Positions 41,511-50,855 of a stretch of 64,000 nucleotides of DNA are shown one piece after another. The stretch comes from Rhodovulum euryhalinum (GTDB lineage Bacteria > Pseudomonadota > Alphaproteobacteria > Rhodobacterales > Rhodobacteraceae), in the NCBI RefSeq assembly GCF_004342445.1, contig NZ_SLWW01000010.1, positions 1-64,000 on the forward strand, written 5' to 3'. The position numbers and the translations under genes are program-made. The notes beneath the pieces were generated by a model. That model had not been told where the DNA came from, did not search any database, and was given only the letters and a program-made list of their open reading frames with translations. Numbering within the stretch: position 1 is the first letter of the stretch; every line of letters starts with the position of its first letter.

Positions 41511-42734
41511 ATGTTCGCCATGAACGAGGAAATCGTCCAGTTCGGCTATGCCACCGAGGGCCGCGCGCCGTTCAGCCTGGGCGAGTATGAACGCCGCCTC
41601 GGCCTTGTCCGCCGCGCGATGGAGGCGCAGGGGCTCGACCTTCTGTTCGTCGAGGATCCGTCGAACATGGCCTGGCTGACGGGCTATGACGGCTGGTCCT
41701 TCTACGTCCACCAAGGGGTGCTGGTGTTCCACGATGCCGACCCGATGTGGTGGGGCCGGCAGATGGACGCAAACGGGGCGGTCAGGACCGTCTGGATGGC
41801 GGGCGTCCACATCACGCATTATTCCGACGATTACGTGCAGTCGACGACGCGCCACCCGATGCAGCAACTGGCCAGCATCATCCACGACCTCGGCTATGGC
41901 GCCAAGCGGATCGGGGTCGAGATGGAGAACTATTACTTCTCGGCCAAGGCCTATCTGACGCTGCGCGAGTCCCTGCCCGACGCCGACCTGGTGGACGCGA
42001 CCGCGCTGGTCAACCGCCAGCGCACGGTCAAGTCCGACGAGGAACTGGCCTTCATGCGCCGCGCCGCGCGGATCTCGGAAAAGATCATCGACGGCGTGGT
42101 CGAGCGGATCGAACCCGGCCTGCCCAAGAACGAACTGGTGGCCGAGATCTACCGCGATGCGCTGACCGGGCTCGATGGCGACTGGGGGGATTACCCGGCC
42201 ATCGTGCCGCTGCTGCCCTCGGGGATGGACGCCTCGGCCTCGCACCTGACCTGGGACGGGCGGCCCTTTGCCGAGGGCGAGGCCACGTTCTTCGAGATCT
42301 CGGGCTGCTACCGGCGCTATCATGCGCCGTTCTGCCGGACGGTGTTCCTGGGCGCGCCGCCCGACTACATGCGCGAGGCCGAGGCCGCGCTGGTCGAGGG
42401 GATTGAGGCCGGGCTCGACGCCGCGCGCGCCGGCAACCGCGCCTGCGACATCGCCAACGCGCTGAACGCGGCGCTGGCGCGGGCGGGCATCGACCGGGGG
42501 GCGCGCTGCGGCTATCCGATCGGCCTCAGCTACCCGCCCGATTGGGGCGAGCGGACGATTTCCCTTCGGCCAGAGGACGAGACCGTGCTGGAACCCGGCA
42601 TGACCTTCCATTTCATGCCCGGCCTCTGGATGGAGACCTGGGGGCTGGAGATCACCGAATCCATCCTGATCCGCGAGACCGGCCCGGCCGAGACCTTCTG
42701 CAACCGCCCGCGCCAGTTGTTCGTCAAGCCATGA
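41511..42734 (+). CDS. doeA: Ectoine hydrolase DoeA (M24 family)
   Basis: This 407-aa protein shows the DoeA pattern: FVEDPSNMAWLTGYDGWSFYVHQGVLVF, MAGVHITHYSDDYVQSTTRHPMQ, MENYYFSAKAYLTL, and the M24 pita-bread core FFEISGCYRRYHAPFCRTVF. Most metal ligands of aminopeptidases are replaced, as in DoeA. It opens the ectoine ring to N-acetyl-diaminobutyrate. GCAGGAGCC lies directly before the ATG at 41511; the ATG at 41520 is an alternative. It overlaps the downstream deacetylase by ATGA. Confidence 0.88.
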   Translation: MFAMNEEIVQFGYATEGRAPFSLGEYERRLGLVRRAMEAQGLDLLFVEDPSNMAWLTGYDGWSFYVHQGVLVFHDADPMWWGRQMDANGAVRTVWMAGVHITHYSDDYVQSTTRHPMQQLASIIHDLGYGAKRIGVEMENYYFSAKAYLTLRESLPDADLVDATALVNRQRTVKSDEELAFMRRAARISEKIIDGVVERIEPGLPKNELVAEIYRDALTGLDGDWGDYPAIVPLLPSGMDASASHLTWDGRPFAEGEATFFEISGCYRRYHAPFCRTVFLGAPPDYMREAEAALVEGIEAGLDAARAGNRACDIANALNAALARAGIDRGARCGYPIGLSYPPDWGERTISLRPEDETVLEPGMTFHFMPGLWMETWGLEITESILIRETGPAETFCNRPRQLFVKP

Positions 42735-43897
42735 CCGACCGGCTGGCCGATACCCGCGCAATCCTCGCCGACCTGGTGGCGTTTCCCACCGTGTCGTCGG
42801 ACTCGAACCTTGAGATGATCGTCCATATCGCCGCGATGCTGGGCGAGCTTGGCGCGCATGTCGACCTGTTCCACGACGCGACCGGGCACAAGGCGAACCT
42901 GTTTGCCACGCTCGGGCCCCGCGCGGCGGGCGGCGGCATCGTGCTGTCGGGCCATACCGACGTGGTGCCGGTGACCGACCAGGACTGGTCCACCGACCCC
43001 TTCACGCTGCACGAGGCCGACGGGCGGCTCTACGGGCGCGGCACCTGCGACATGAAGGGCTTCATCGCGGCGACACTGGCCATGGCGCCGGTCTGGGCGG
43101 CGCTGGACCTGAAACGCCCGCTGCATTTCGCCTTTACCCATGACGAGGAGGTGGGCTGCCTCGGCGGGCAGGCGCTGGTGGCCGAACTGTCCGCCCGCGG
43201 TCTCCGCCCCGAGGTCGCGATCATCGGCGAACCGACCGAAATGCGCATCGTCGAGGCGCACAAGGGCTGTTGCGAATACAGCGTGGCGTTTCACGGGCTG
43301 GAAGGCCACGGCTCCAACCCCGACGCGGGCGTGAACGCGGCCGAGGCCGCGGTGCGCTATGTCGCCCGCCTGATGGACCTGGCCGAGGTGCTGAAGGCGC
43401 GCGCCCCGCATAACAGCCCGTTCACCCCGCCCTGGACCACGATCAACATAGGCCGGATCGCGGGGGGGCATGCGCACAACGTGATCCCCGGCCGCGCCGA
43501 GGTCGATTGGGAAATGCGCCCCGTCCAATCCTCCGACATGGCGTTCGTCAAGGGTGCGATGGCCCGCCATGTGGACGAGGTGCTGCTGCCAGGCATGCGC
43601 GCGGTCGAGCCCGCCGCCGCCATCCTTACCCGGACCGTGGGCGAGGTCGCCGGGCTGGAGCCGATGGAGGACAGCGCCGCCCGCCGCCTGCTGATGGAAC
43701 TGACCGGCGAGGCCCGCGCTGAAACCGTGCCGTTCTCGACCGAGGCGGGGCTGTTCCAGTCGATCGGCTGCGCGGCGGCCGTCTGCGGGCCGGGCGCGAT
43801 CGCCCAGGCGCACAAACCCGACGAATTCGTCACGCTGGACCAGCTTGGCCAATGCCTCACGATGCTGGACGGTCTGGCGACCGTCCTGACCCGCTAG
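42731..43897 (+). CDS. M20-family N-acetyl deacetylase, ArgE/DapE-like
   Basis: This 388-aa metallopeptidase has LSGHTDVVPVTDQDW, YGRGTCDMKGFIA with the bridging Asp, THDEEVGCLGG with the catalytic Glu pair and AIIGEPTEM, matching acetylornithine deacetylases. It is translationally coupled to doeA, so its substrate is probably N-acetyl-diaminobutyrate, a step done by the unrelated DoeB in other ectoine clusters. No DoeB homologue is visible in the window, but one may lie elsewhere. Confidence 0.85.
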   Translation: MTDRLADTRAILADLVAFPTVSSDSNLEMIVHIAAMLGELGAHVDLFHDATGHKANLFATLGPRAAGGGIVLSGHTDVVPVTDQDWSTDPFTLHEADGRLYGRGTCDMKGFIAATLAMAPVWAALDLKRPLHFAFTHDEEVGCLGGQALVAELSARGLRPEVAIIGEPTEMRIVEAHKGCCEYSVAFHGLEGHGSNPDAGVNAAEAAVRYVARLMDLAEVLKARAPHNSPFTPPWTTINIGRIAGGHAHNVIPGRAEVDWEMRPVQSSDMAFVKGAMARHVDEVLLPGMRAVEPAAAILTRTVGEVAGLEPMEDSAARRLLMELTGEARAETVPFSTEAGLFQSIGCAAAVCGPGAIAQAHKPDEFVTLDQLGQCLTMLDGLATVLTR

Positions 43898-43933
43898 ACC
43901 CGGCCCCCTTGGCGGAGACCGGGCCGGGGCGCA

Positions 43934-44920
43934 TTATTGCAGCGCCTGATCGGTGATCGCGTGGGTCCAGGCGCCCTCGGGCTCCTTGGTGATGACCGGA
44001 TCCGACCCGCCCGACATCAGCGAGGCCACCGTGCGGTCGTAATCCGCCGGGTCCAGCGCGCCGTTCGATCCGGCGGTCAGCTTGGCCACCTCGCCCATCA
44101 TCCGCTTCTGGTGGGTCTCGGTCTGGGCGCCGGTCTCGTCATTGTCCAGAACGATCATCGCCGCCGCGTCGGGGTTCTGCTCGGCCCATTTCCAGCCCTT
44201 CATCGACGCCCGGACGAAGCGCACCAGCTTGTCCACCTCGGCGGGATCGGCCAGCTTGTCCTCCATCACGTACAGGCCGTCTTCCAGCGTGGCGACACCC
44301 TGGTCCTCGTACTTGAAGGTCACCAGTTCGTCGGCGGAAATCCCCGCATCGATCACCTGCCAGTATTCGTTATAGGTCATGGTCGAGATGCAGTCGGCCT
44401 GCTTCTGCAACAGCGGATCGACGTTGAAGCCCTGCTTCAGCACCGTTACGCCACCCGCTGAGCCATCGGTCGGGATGCCAAGCTGGCTCATCCAGCTGAG
44501 GAAGGGGTATTCGTTGCCGAAGAACCAGACACCCAGCGTGCGGCCGGGGAAATCGGCGGGCGCCGCGACCCCGGTCTCCTTGAGGCAGGTCAGCATCATG
44601 CCCGAGGACTTGAACGGCTGGGCGATGTTGACGATGGGCGCGCCGGCCTCGCGCGCGGCCAGCGCCGAGGGCATCCAGTCGACCATCACGTCGGCCCCGC
44701 CCCCCAGCAGCACCTGTACCGGCGCGATGTCGGGACCGCCCGGCTTGATCGTGACCTCCAGCCCCTCTTCCTCGTAGAAGCCCTGGTCGAGGGCGACGTA
44801 ATAGCCCGCAAACTGAGCCTGCGTCACCCATTTCAGTTGCAGCGTCAGGTCGTCCGCCGCCTGCGCCGCGCCGGTTCCGAAGGCCAGCGCCATCGCCGCC
44901 GTCGTCATCTTCAGTCTCAT
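43934..44920 (-). CDS. ABC transporter substrate-binding protein, NMT1/THI5-like
   Basis: This 328-aa protein has a signal peptide (MRLKMTTAAMALAFGTGAAQA) and the THI5/SsuA-type pattern LTLQLKWVTQAQFAGYYVALDQGFYEEEGLEV, with QVLLGGGADVMVDW downstream. THI5-like proteins bind pyrimidines or taurine-like compounds. It is the last gene of the amidase-hydA-ABC operon, so a pyrimidine base or hydantoin is the likely ligand. GGAGG five bases before the ATG at 44920 supports that start. Confidence 0.88.
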   Translation of the reverse strand: MRLKMTTAAMALAFGTGAAQAADDLTLQLKWVTQAQFAGYYVALDQGFYEEEGLEVTIKPGGPDIAPVQVLLGGGADVMVDWMPSALAAREAGAPIVNIAQPFKSSGMMLTCLKETGVAAPADFPGRTLGVWFFGNEYPFLSWMSQLGIPTDGSAGGVTVLKQGFNVDPLLQKQADCISTMTYNEYWQVIDAGISADELVTFKYEDQGVATLEDGLYVMEDKLADPAEVDKLVRFVRASMKGWKWAEQNPDAAAMIVLDNDETGAQTETHQKRMMGEVAKLTAGSNGALDPADYDRTVASLMSGGSDPVITKEPEGAWTHAITDQALQ

Positions 44921-44942
44921 CTCAACCTCCAAGTTGCCCGTG

Positions 44943-45791
44943 TTATCTGCCCCGTTGCGAGGGGTGCCAGAAGGTCACCGCCCGTTCGGCCAGTGCAACG
45001 AGGCCGTAGAATACCGAGCCGGCCAGCGCCGCCACGGCAATTTCCGCCCAGACCATGTCGAGCGCAAGCCGCCCAACCTCGGTCGAGATGCGAAATCCCA
45101 TGCCCCGGATGGGGCTGCCAAAGAACTCGGCCACGATCGCCCCGATCAGCGCAAGCGTCGTCGCGATCTTGAGACCGTTGAAGATGAACGGCATTGCCGC
45201 GGGCAGGCGCAGCTTCATCAGCGTCTGGCCGTAGCTGGCCGACCAGGTCCGCATCAGGTCGCGTTGCATCGCCTCGCTGGCCGCCAGCCCCTGCACCGTG
45301 TTCACCAGCACGGGGAAGAACACCATGGCCACCACGACCGCCGCCTTCGACTGCCAGTCGAATCCGAACCACATCACAAGGATCGGCGCGGTGCCGATGA
45401 TCGGCAGCGCCGCGATGAAATTGCCCACCGGTAACAGGCCCCGTTGCAGGAAGGGCGAGCGGTCGATCAGGATCGCCGTCAGCACCGCCGCACCGCAGCC
45501 CATCACATAGCCCGACAGCGCGCCCTTGACGAAGGTCTGCACGAAATCGACCCAGAGGATATCGGTGCTGGAGGCGATCCGCGCGGCAATCGCCGTGGGG
45601 GGCGGCAGGATCACGCCCGGCACCCCCAGCCCGCGCACCAGCCCCTCCCACACCACAAGGATCGTGAGGCCGAAGATCGCGGGCACCGCCAGCCGCACGG
45701 CCCATGTCCGCCGCCAGGGCGAGTTGGACAGCCAGACGTTCAGCGCAACCGCAGCCGCCCAGAACAGGCCCGTGCCCAGCGCCCAAGTCAT
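44943..45791 (-). CDS. ABC transporter permease
   Basis: This 282-aa membrane protein of the BPD_transp_1 type has about six segments and the EAA loop GLAASEAMQRDLMRTWSASYGQTLMKLRLPAAMPF. The start at 45791 overlaps the upstream permease stop (ATGA). It works with the other permease and the ATPase of this operon. Confidence 0.88.
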   Translation of the reverse strand: MTWALGTGLFWAAAVALNVWLSNSPWRRTWAVRLAVPAIFGLTILVVWEGLVRGLGVPGVILPPPTAIAARIASSTDILWVDFVQTFVKGALSGYVMGCGAAVLTAILIDRSPFLQRGLLPVGNFIAALPIIGTAPILVMWFGFDWQSKAAVVVAMVFFPVLVNTVQGLAASEAMQRDLMRTWSASYGQTLMKLRLPAAMPFIFNGLKIATTLALIGAIVAEFFGSPIRGMGFRISTEVGRLALDMVWAEIAVAALAGSVFYGLVALAERAVTFWHPSQRGR

Positions 45792-46663
45792 CGCGCCATC
45801 CCCATGCGTTTCAGCGTGATCCGCTGGACCAGCCCGATCAGCCCCACCAGCGAGGCGGCCAGGATCGCCGCGGCGAAGAGCGCGGCCCAGATCTGAACGG
45901 TCTGGCCGTAATAGCTGCCCGCGAGCAACCGCGCGCCAAGGCCGCGCACCGCGCCCGTGGGCAACTCGCCCACGATGGCGCCGACGAGGCTCGCCGCCAT
46001 CGCGACCTTGAGCGAGGTGAAGAGATAGGGCATCGAGGCGGGCCAGCGCAGTTTCCAGAACACCTGCGCGGGGCTCGCCGACCAGGTGTTCATCAGGTCG
46101 AGCTGCATCCGGTCGGGGCTGCGGAAGCCCGCCACCATGCCGACGACCACCGGGAAGAACGACAGATAGGCCGAGATGATCGCCTTGGGCACCAGCCCGC
46201 TGACCCCGACCGAGTTCAGCACCACGATGATCATCGGCGCGATGGCGAGGATCGGGATGGTCTGCGACGCAATCGCCCAGGGCATCACGCTCATGTCCAT
46301 CGCGCGGTTGTGCAGGATGCCGATGGCCAGCAGGATCCCTGCCCCGGTGCCGATGGCAAAACCCAGAAGCGTGGCCGACAGCGTGACCCAGCCGTGCCAG
46401 ATCAGGCTGCGTTTCGAAAGCGCGCGGCCCTCCAGCACCATCGCACCGGTTGTGTTCCACAGCTCCGCGCCCACCTGGTGCGGCGCGGGCAGTTTGGGGC
46501 GGTCCTGCGCCATCGTGTCGGCGACGATCTGGGCCAGCGTCAGGTCCTGCCCGGCGCGCGTGGCCTGATCCAGCGTCCATTGCCGGTTCAGCATCACCGC
46601 CGCCCCATACCACAGCGCAAGGATCGCCATCACCACCGTCAGGACCGGCAGCAGGCTACGCAT
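45788..46663 (-). CDS. ABC transporter permease
   Basis: This 291-aa permease has the EAA loop GFRSPDRMQLDLMNTWSASPAQVFWKLRWPASMPY and a periplasmic stretch of about 70 residues after the first membrane segment. The two permeases are paralogous and probably form a heterodimer. The start overlaps the end of the small membrane protein by 8 bases. Confidence 0.88.
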   Translation of the reverse strand: MRSLLPVLTVVMAILALWYGAAVMLNRQWTLDQATRAGQDLTLAQIVADTMAQDRPKLPAPHQVGAELWNTTGAMVLEGRALSKRSLIWHGWVTLSATLLGFAIGTGAGILLAIGILHNRAMDMSVMPWAIASQTIPILAIAPMIIVVLNSVGVSGLVPKAIISAYLSFFPVVVGMVAGFRSPDRMQLDLMNTWSASPAQVFWKLRWPASMPYLFTSLKVAMAASLVGAIVGELPTGAVRGLGARLLAGSYYGQTVQIWAALFAAAILAASLVGLIGLVQRITLKRMGMAR

Positions 46664-46871
46664 CGTCCCGCCTCCGCGGACTGCGCTTGGCGCCGAACCG
46701 CTTGCCCGCCAGATGCAACAGCAGAACAGCCGGCGCGACGGTGACCAGAAAGGCGATCCAGCCGATCAGCGGATGCGTTCTGACCCAGAGATCGAACACC
46801 CAGGCCAGCACCACCGCCAGCCAGACCACGGTCAGCCCGACCTGGACCCAGCGTCTAGTCGTCATAGGCAT
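46656..46871 (-). CDS. Small membrane protein in the transporter operon, 71 aa
   Basis: Two hydrophobic helices (VGLTVVWLAVVLAWVF and PLIGWIAFLVTVAPAVLLLHLA) and a basic C-terminus. It overlaps the ATPase gene by 17 bases and the permease gene by 8, so it is part of the operon. Its role is unknown; an accessory transporter subunit is possible. Confidence 0.65.
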   Translation of the reverse strand: MPMTTRRWVQVGLTVVWLAVVLAWVFDLWVRTHPLIGWIAFLVTVAPAVLLLHLAGKRFGAKRSPRRRDDA

Positions 46872-47637
46872 GCCCCGCCCTCAGCCCCTCGCGCACGCGG
46901 TGGGCGATTTCCAGAAACGCGGCCGTATCGCGGATGTCGAGCGGACGGTCGCGCGGCAGCGGGCTGTCGATCACGTCGGTGATCCGGCCGGGCCGCGGGC
47001 TCATCACCACGATCCGGGTGGACAGATACACCGCCTCGGGGATCGAGTGGGTGACGAACAGGCAGGTCTTGCCCGTCCGCGCCCACAGCGCCAGCAACTG
47101 TTCGTTCAGGTGGTCGCGCACGATCTCGTCCAGCGCGCCGAAGGGTTCGTCCATCAGCAGGATGTCGGCATCGAAGGCCAGCGCCCGCGCGATGCTGGCC
47201 CGCTGCTGCATCCCCCCCGACAACTGCCAGGGGTATTTCCGGCCGAAGCCCTTGAGGTCGACAAGGTCCAGCACACGCGCGACACGTTCCTCCTGCTCGG
47301 CCTTCGGAAACCCCATGATCTCCAGCGGCAGGCGGATGTTCCCCGCGATCGTCCGCCATGGATACAGCCCCGCCGCCTGGAACACATAGCCATAGCTGCG
47401 CGCCTGCCGGGCGGCGTCGGGCGTCATGCCGTTCACCGTCAGGCTGCCGCCCGTGGGATGTTCCAGCGCCGCCACGCAGCGCAGGAAGGTGGTCTTGCCG
47501 CAGCCCGAGGGGCCGATGAAGCTGACGAACTCGCCCTTGCCGATGCCCAGCGACACGTCGCTGAGGGCATGGACGGGGCCGTCGTTTGTCTGGAACACCA
47601 GATCGAGGTGATCCGCCTTGATCACGGGGGTCTTCAC
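46855..47637 (-). CDS. ABC transporter ATP-binding protein, nitrate/sulfonate/taurine type
   Basis: This 260-aa protein has Walker A IGPSGCGKTT, the Q-loop VFQAAGLYPWRT, signature LSGGMQQRASIARAL and Walker B ILLMDEPFGALD, followed by H-loop FVTHSIPEAVYL. The GTG at 47637 is preferred because GGGAAGGG lies 7 bases upstream; a GTG at 47673 would add 12 residues. It energises the importer encoded downstream. Confidence 0.92.
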   Translation of the reverse strand: MKTPVIKADHLDLVFQTNDGPVHALSDVSLGIGKGEFVSFIGPSGCGKTTFLRCVAALEHPTGGSLTVNGMTPDAARQARSYGYVFQAAGLYPWRTIAGNIRLPLEIMGFPKAEQEERVARVLDLVDLKGFGRKYPWQLSGGMQQRASIARALAFDADILLMDEPFGALDEIVRDHLNEQLLALWARTGKTCLFVTHSIPEAVYLSTRIVVMSPRPGRITDVIDSPLPRDRPLDIRDTAAFLEIAHRVREGLRAGHAYDD

Positions 47638-47690
47638 ACTGTCACCCTTCCCGGCCGCGCGCCCGCGGGACACGCGCCGTCACGTTCGCC

Positions 47691-49145
47691 TCAGACCCCG
47701 CTTGCCGGGATGCCCGTCCGTTCCACCTTGCGCGGCGCGGTCAGGTCCTTCCAGGACGACAGCGCCTTGTTCACCGCCCCGTTCGGCTCGCGCCGGACGA
47801 ATTGCCCATGCCCTTCCTGCCCGACGAAGTCCCCGTCGTTCACGGCCACCCGCCCCCGGGTCAGGGTGAAGCGCGGCAGCCCCTTGACCTTGTGGCCCTC
47901 GAACACGTTGTAGTCGATGGAGGATTGCTGGTTGGCCGCTTGAATCGTCTTTTCCTTCTCGGGGTCCCAGACGATCAGGTCGGCATCCGCGCCCACCAGC
48001 ACCGCACCCTTCTTCGGATAGCAGTTCAGGATCTTGGCGATGTTGGTGGACGTCACCGCCACGAACTCGTTCGGCGTCAGCCGCCCGGTCGCGACCCCGT
48101 GGGTCCAGAGCATCGGCAGCCGGTCCTCGAGCCCCCCCGTGCCGTTCGGGATCTTGGTGAAATCCCCCACGCCAAAGCGTTTCTGCGCGGTGGTAAAGGC
48201 GCAGTGGTCGGTCGCCACGACCGACAGCGAGCCCGAGGCCAGCCCCGCCCACAGGCTGTCCTGGTGGCGCTTGTCGCGGAAGGGCGGCGACATCACGCGC
48301 CGCGCGGCATGGTCCCAGTCGGGATGGGCGTATTCGCTCTCGTCCAGCGTCAGGTGCTGGATCAGCGGCTCGCCCCAGACCCGCTTGCCCAGCATCCGCG
48401 CGCGCCTTATCGCCTCGTGCGCGTCCTCGCAGGAGACGTGGACGACATACAAGGGCACGCCCGCCATGTCGGCGATCATGATCGCGCGGTTGGTGGCCTC
48501 GCCCTCGACCTCGGGGGGGCGGGAATAGGCATGCGCCTCGGGGCCGTTGTTGCCCTCGTCCAGCAGGCGGCGCTGCAATTCGGCAACCACGTCGCCGTTC
48601 TCGGCATGGACAAGCGGGATGGCCCCCAGTTCGGCGCAGCGGCGGAACGAGGCATACATCTCGTCGTCGTTCACCATCAAGGCGCCCTTGTAGGCCATGA
48701 AATGCTTGAAGGTGGTGATGCCCTTCTGGCGGACGACGGCCTCCATCTCGTTGAAGACCTGCTCCGACCACCAGGTGACCGCCATGTGGAAGGAATAATC
48801 ACAATGCGCCCGCGTCGACTTGTTGTCCCACATCTGAAGCGCGTCGAGCAGCCCCTGTCCGGGGCTCGGCAGCGCGAAATCCACCACCATGGTCGTGCCG
48901 CCCGACAGCGCCGCGCGGGTGCCGGATTCGAAATCGTCCGCCGAATAGGTGCCCATGAAGGGCATCTCCAGATGCGTATGCGGGTCGATGCCCCCAGGCA
49001 TGACGTAGCAGCCGGTCGCATCCAGCGTCTCGTCGCCCTTCAGGTCCGGCCCGATCGCGGAGATCCGGCCGTTCTCGACGGCCACATCAGCCTTGTAGGT
49101 CAGGTCGGCGGTGACGATGGTGCCGTTCTTGATGATGGTGGTCAT
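47691..49145 (-). CDS. hydA: Dihydropyrimidinase
   Basis: This 484-aa cyclic amidohydrolase has GGIDPHTHLEMPFMG (metal HxH), FKHFMAYKG with the carbamylated Lys, VHAENGD, VVHVSCEDA and the late ATDHCAFTTAQK. It hydrolyses dihydrouracil to N-carbamoyl-beta-alanine, the second step of the reductive pyrimidine pathway. Its ATG overlaps the stop of the inserted 153-aa gene (ATGA). Confidence 0.94.
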   Translation of the reverse strand: MTTIIKNGTIVTADLTYKADVAVENGRISAIGPDLKGDETLDATGCYVMPGGIDPHTHLEMPFMGTYSADDFESGTRAALSGGTTMVVDFALPSPGQGLLDALQMWDNKSTRAHCDYSFHMAVTWWSEQVFNEMEAVVRQKGITTFKHFMAYKGALMVNDDEMYASFRRCAELGAIPLVHAENGDVVAELQRRLLDEGNNGPEAHAYSRPPEVEGEATNRAIMIADMAGVPLYVVHVSCEDAHEAIRRARMLGKRVWGEPLIQHLTLDESEYAHPDWDHAARRVMSPPFRDKRHQDSLWAGLASGSLSVVATDHCAFTTAQKRFGVGDFTKIPNGTGGLEDRLPMLWTHGVATGRLTPNEFVAVTSTNIAKILNCYPKKGAVLVGADADLIVWDPEKEKTIQAANQQSSIDYNVFEGHKVKGLPRFTLTRGRVAVNDGDFVGQEGHGQFVRREPNGAVNKALSSWKDLTAPRKVERTGIPASGV

Positions 49146-49603
49146 TGGTGTTCCCCCTTATCCGGCGCATTCAGAATTCTGCCAATCTCTTGGCCAAATT
49201 GAGAATTTTCGAGATCCTCGGAAAAGAAACGGAGAACTTCTGCGTTCTTTTCGAGGATTTCCAAATCTATCCCGTTCAACGGATATCTATGCCCGTTGAC
49301 TTCGATCTCCTGAAGTATTGTTCCCAAGCACATACCGTAGAGGCACAATTGCTCGAAATCTTCTGACCTGTCCCGCAGGGCTTTTCCAAATGCGGCAGCA
49401 GCGATAGACGATTTGAACGGGCGTTGCCCATAACGTCCATCAAAGAGATGTTCATTCTCAGACCATGCTGCTTCGACTAGTCGATTAGCGACCATTTGCG
49501 CGTCAATCTGTAGGTAGAACCTACGCGCATGCATTTCTAGCAGGTTCTGAGCTACAACCGCCCCTAGGCTCTTCTGATAGGTATTCTTTATTCCCTTAAA
49601 CAT
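49142..49603 (-). CDS. Low-GC orphan gene inserted between the amidase and hydA, 153 aa
   Basis: I do not recognise this protein. It is helical and soluble (QKSLGAVVAQNLLEMHARRFYLQ, then CLYGMCLGTILQEIEVNGHRY). Its base composition is visibly AT-richer than both neighbours. It starts one base after the amidase stop (TGAaATG) and overlaps the hydA start, so it is translated within the pyrimidine operon without disrupting it. Recent acquisition is inferred from composition. Confidence 0.65.
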   Translation of the reverse strand: MFKGIKNTYQKSLGAVVAQNLLEMHARRFYLQIDAQMVANRLVEAAWSENEHLFDGRYGQRPFKSSIAAAAFGKALRDRSEDFEQLCLYGMCLGTILQEIEVNGHRYPLNGIDLEILEKNAEVLRFFSEDLENSQFGQEIGRILNAPDKGEHQ

Positions 49604-49604
49604 T

Positions 49605-50855
49605 TCACCCCACGATCTCCGCCGTCTCGACCACCGCGTGGAACAGGACGTTCGCGCCCTTCTCGGCCCAGTCGGGGGTGATCTCCTCGGCCTCGTTGTG
49701 GCTCAGCCCGTCCACGCAGGGGCACATCACCATCGTCGTGGGCGCCACGCGGTTGATCCAGCAGGCGTCGTGGCCCGCGCCCGAGACGATGTCCATGTGG
49801 GAATAGCCCAGCCGTTCGGCGGCGTCGCGCACGCGGCCCACCAGCACCGGATCGAAGGCGGGCGGGTCGAAGAAGCCCACCAGATCGGACGAGAACTTGA
49901 CCCCGATATCGGCGCAGAGCCCCGGCGCGCGGGCGAGGAACTCGGCCACCATCCCCTCCAGCGTGTCCAGGATGTGGCTGCGGAAATCGACGGTGAAGAC
50001 GACCTTCTCGGGGATGATGTTGCGGCTGTTGGGGTAGACGTCGACATGCCCCACCGCCCCCACCGCATTCGGCTGGCGGGCGATGGCGATCTCGTGGACC
50101 AGTTCGATCACCCGCGCCATCCCGCGGCCCGCGTTCCGGCGCAGGTACATCGGCGTCGAGCCCGTATGCTGGCCCTTGCCGGTCACGGTACATTCGATCC
50201 AGCGCAGGCCCTGGCCGTGGGTGACGACGCCGATCTCCTTGCCCTCGGCCTCGAGGATCGGGCCCTGCTCGATATGCAACTCGAAGAAGGCATGCATCTT
50301 GCGCGCACCCACGGGTTCGTCACCCTTCCAGCCGATCCGCTCCAGCTCGTCGCCGAAGCGCAGCCCCCTGGCATCGCGCCGGTCATAGGCCCAGTCCCGC
50401 TCCAGCACGCCGGCGAAGACGCCCGAGGCCAGCATGGCGGGGGCAAAGCGCGTGCCCTCCTCGTTGGTCCAGTTGGTGACGACGATCGGGTGCTTCGTGC
50501 GGATGCCCAGATCGTTCAGCGTGCGGATGATCTCAAGGCCCCCCAGCACCCCCAGCACCCCGTCATACTTGCCGCCCGTCGGCTGGGTGTCGAGATGCGA
50601 GCCCACATAGACCGGCAGCGCATCCGGGTCCGTGCCCGGTCGCATCGCGAACATGGTGCCCATCTCGTCCACGCCCAGGGTGCAACCCGCCTCCTGACAC
50701 CAGCGGCGGAACAGCGCGCGGCCCTCGGCATCGGCGTCGGTGAGCGTCTGGCGGTTGTTGCCGCCCGCGATGCCGGGGCCGATCTGCGCCATCTCCATCA
50801 AGCTGTCCCACAGCCGTTCGCCGTTGATCTTCAGATTCTCTGCGGGGGCTGTCAT
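49605..50855 (-). CDS. N-carbamoyl-beta-alanine amidohydrolase-type Zn-dependent hydrolase
   Basis: This 416-aa M20-related amidase has YVGSHLDTQPTGGKYDGVLGVL (metal His/Asp), TNEEGTRFAP, HIEQGPILEAEGKEIGVV and GAGHDACWI near the end. This is the beta-ureidopropionase/hydantoin-utilising pattern. It converts N-carbamoyl-beta-alanine to beta-alanine, CO2 and ammonia, the third step of pyrimidine catabolism. The start at 50855 is chosen because it precedes the conserved core and removes an Arg/Pro-rich leader. Confidence 0.9.
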   Translation of the reverse strand: MTAPAENLKINGERLWDSLMEMAQIGPGIAGGNNRQTLTDADAEGRALFRRWCQEAGCTLGVDEMGTMFAMRPGTDPDALPVYVGSHLDTQPTGGKYDGVLGVLGGLEIIRTLNDLGIRTKHPIVVTNWTNEEGTRFAPAMLASGVFAGVLERDWAYDRRDARGLRFGDELERIGWKGDEPVGARKMHAFFELHIEQGPILEAEGKEIGVVTHGQGLRWIECTVTGKGQHTGSTPMYLRRNAGRGMARVIELVHEIAIARQPNAVGAVGHVDVYPNSRNIIPEKVVFTVDFRSHILDTLEGMVAEFLARAPGLCADIGVKFSSDLVGFFDPPAFDPVLVGRVRDAAERLGYSHMDIVSGAGHDACWINRVAPTTMVMCPCVDGLSHNEAEEITPDWAEKGANVLFHAVVETAEIVG

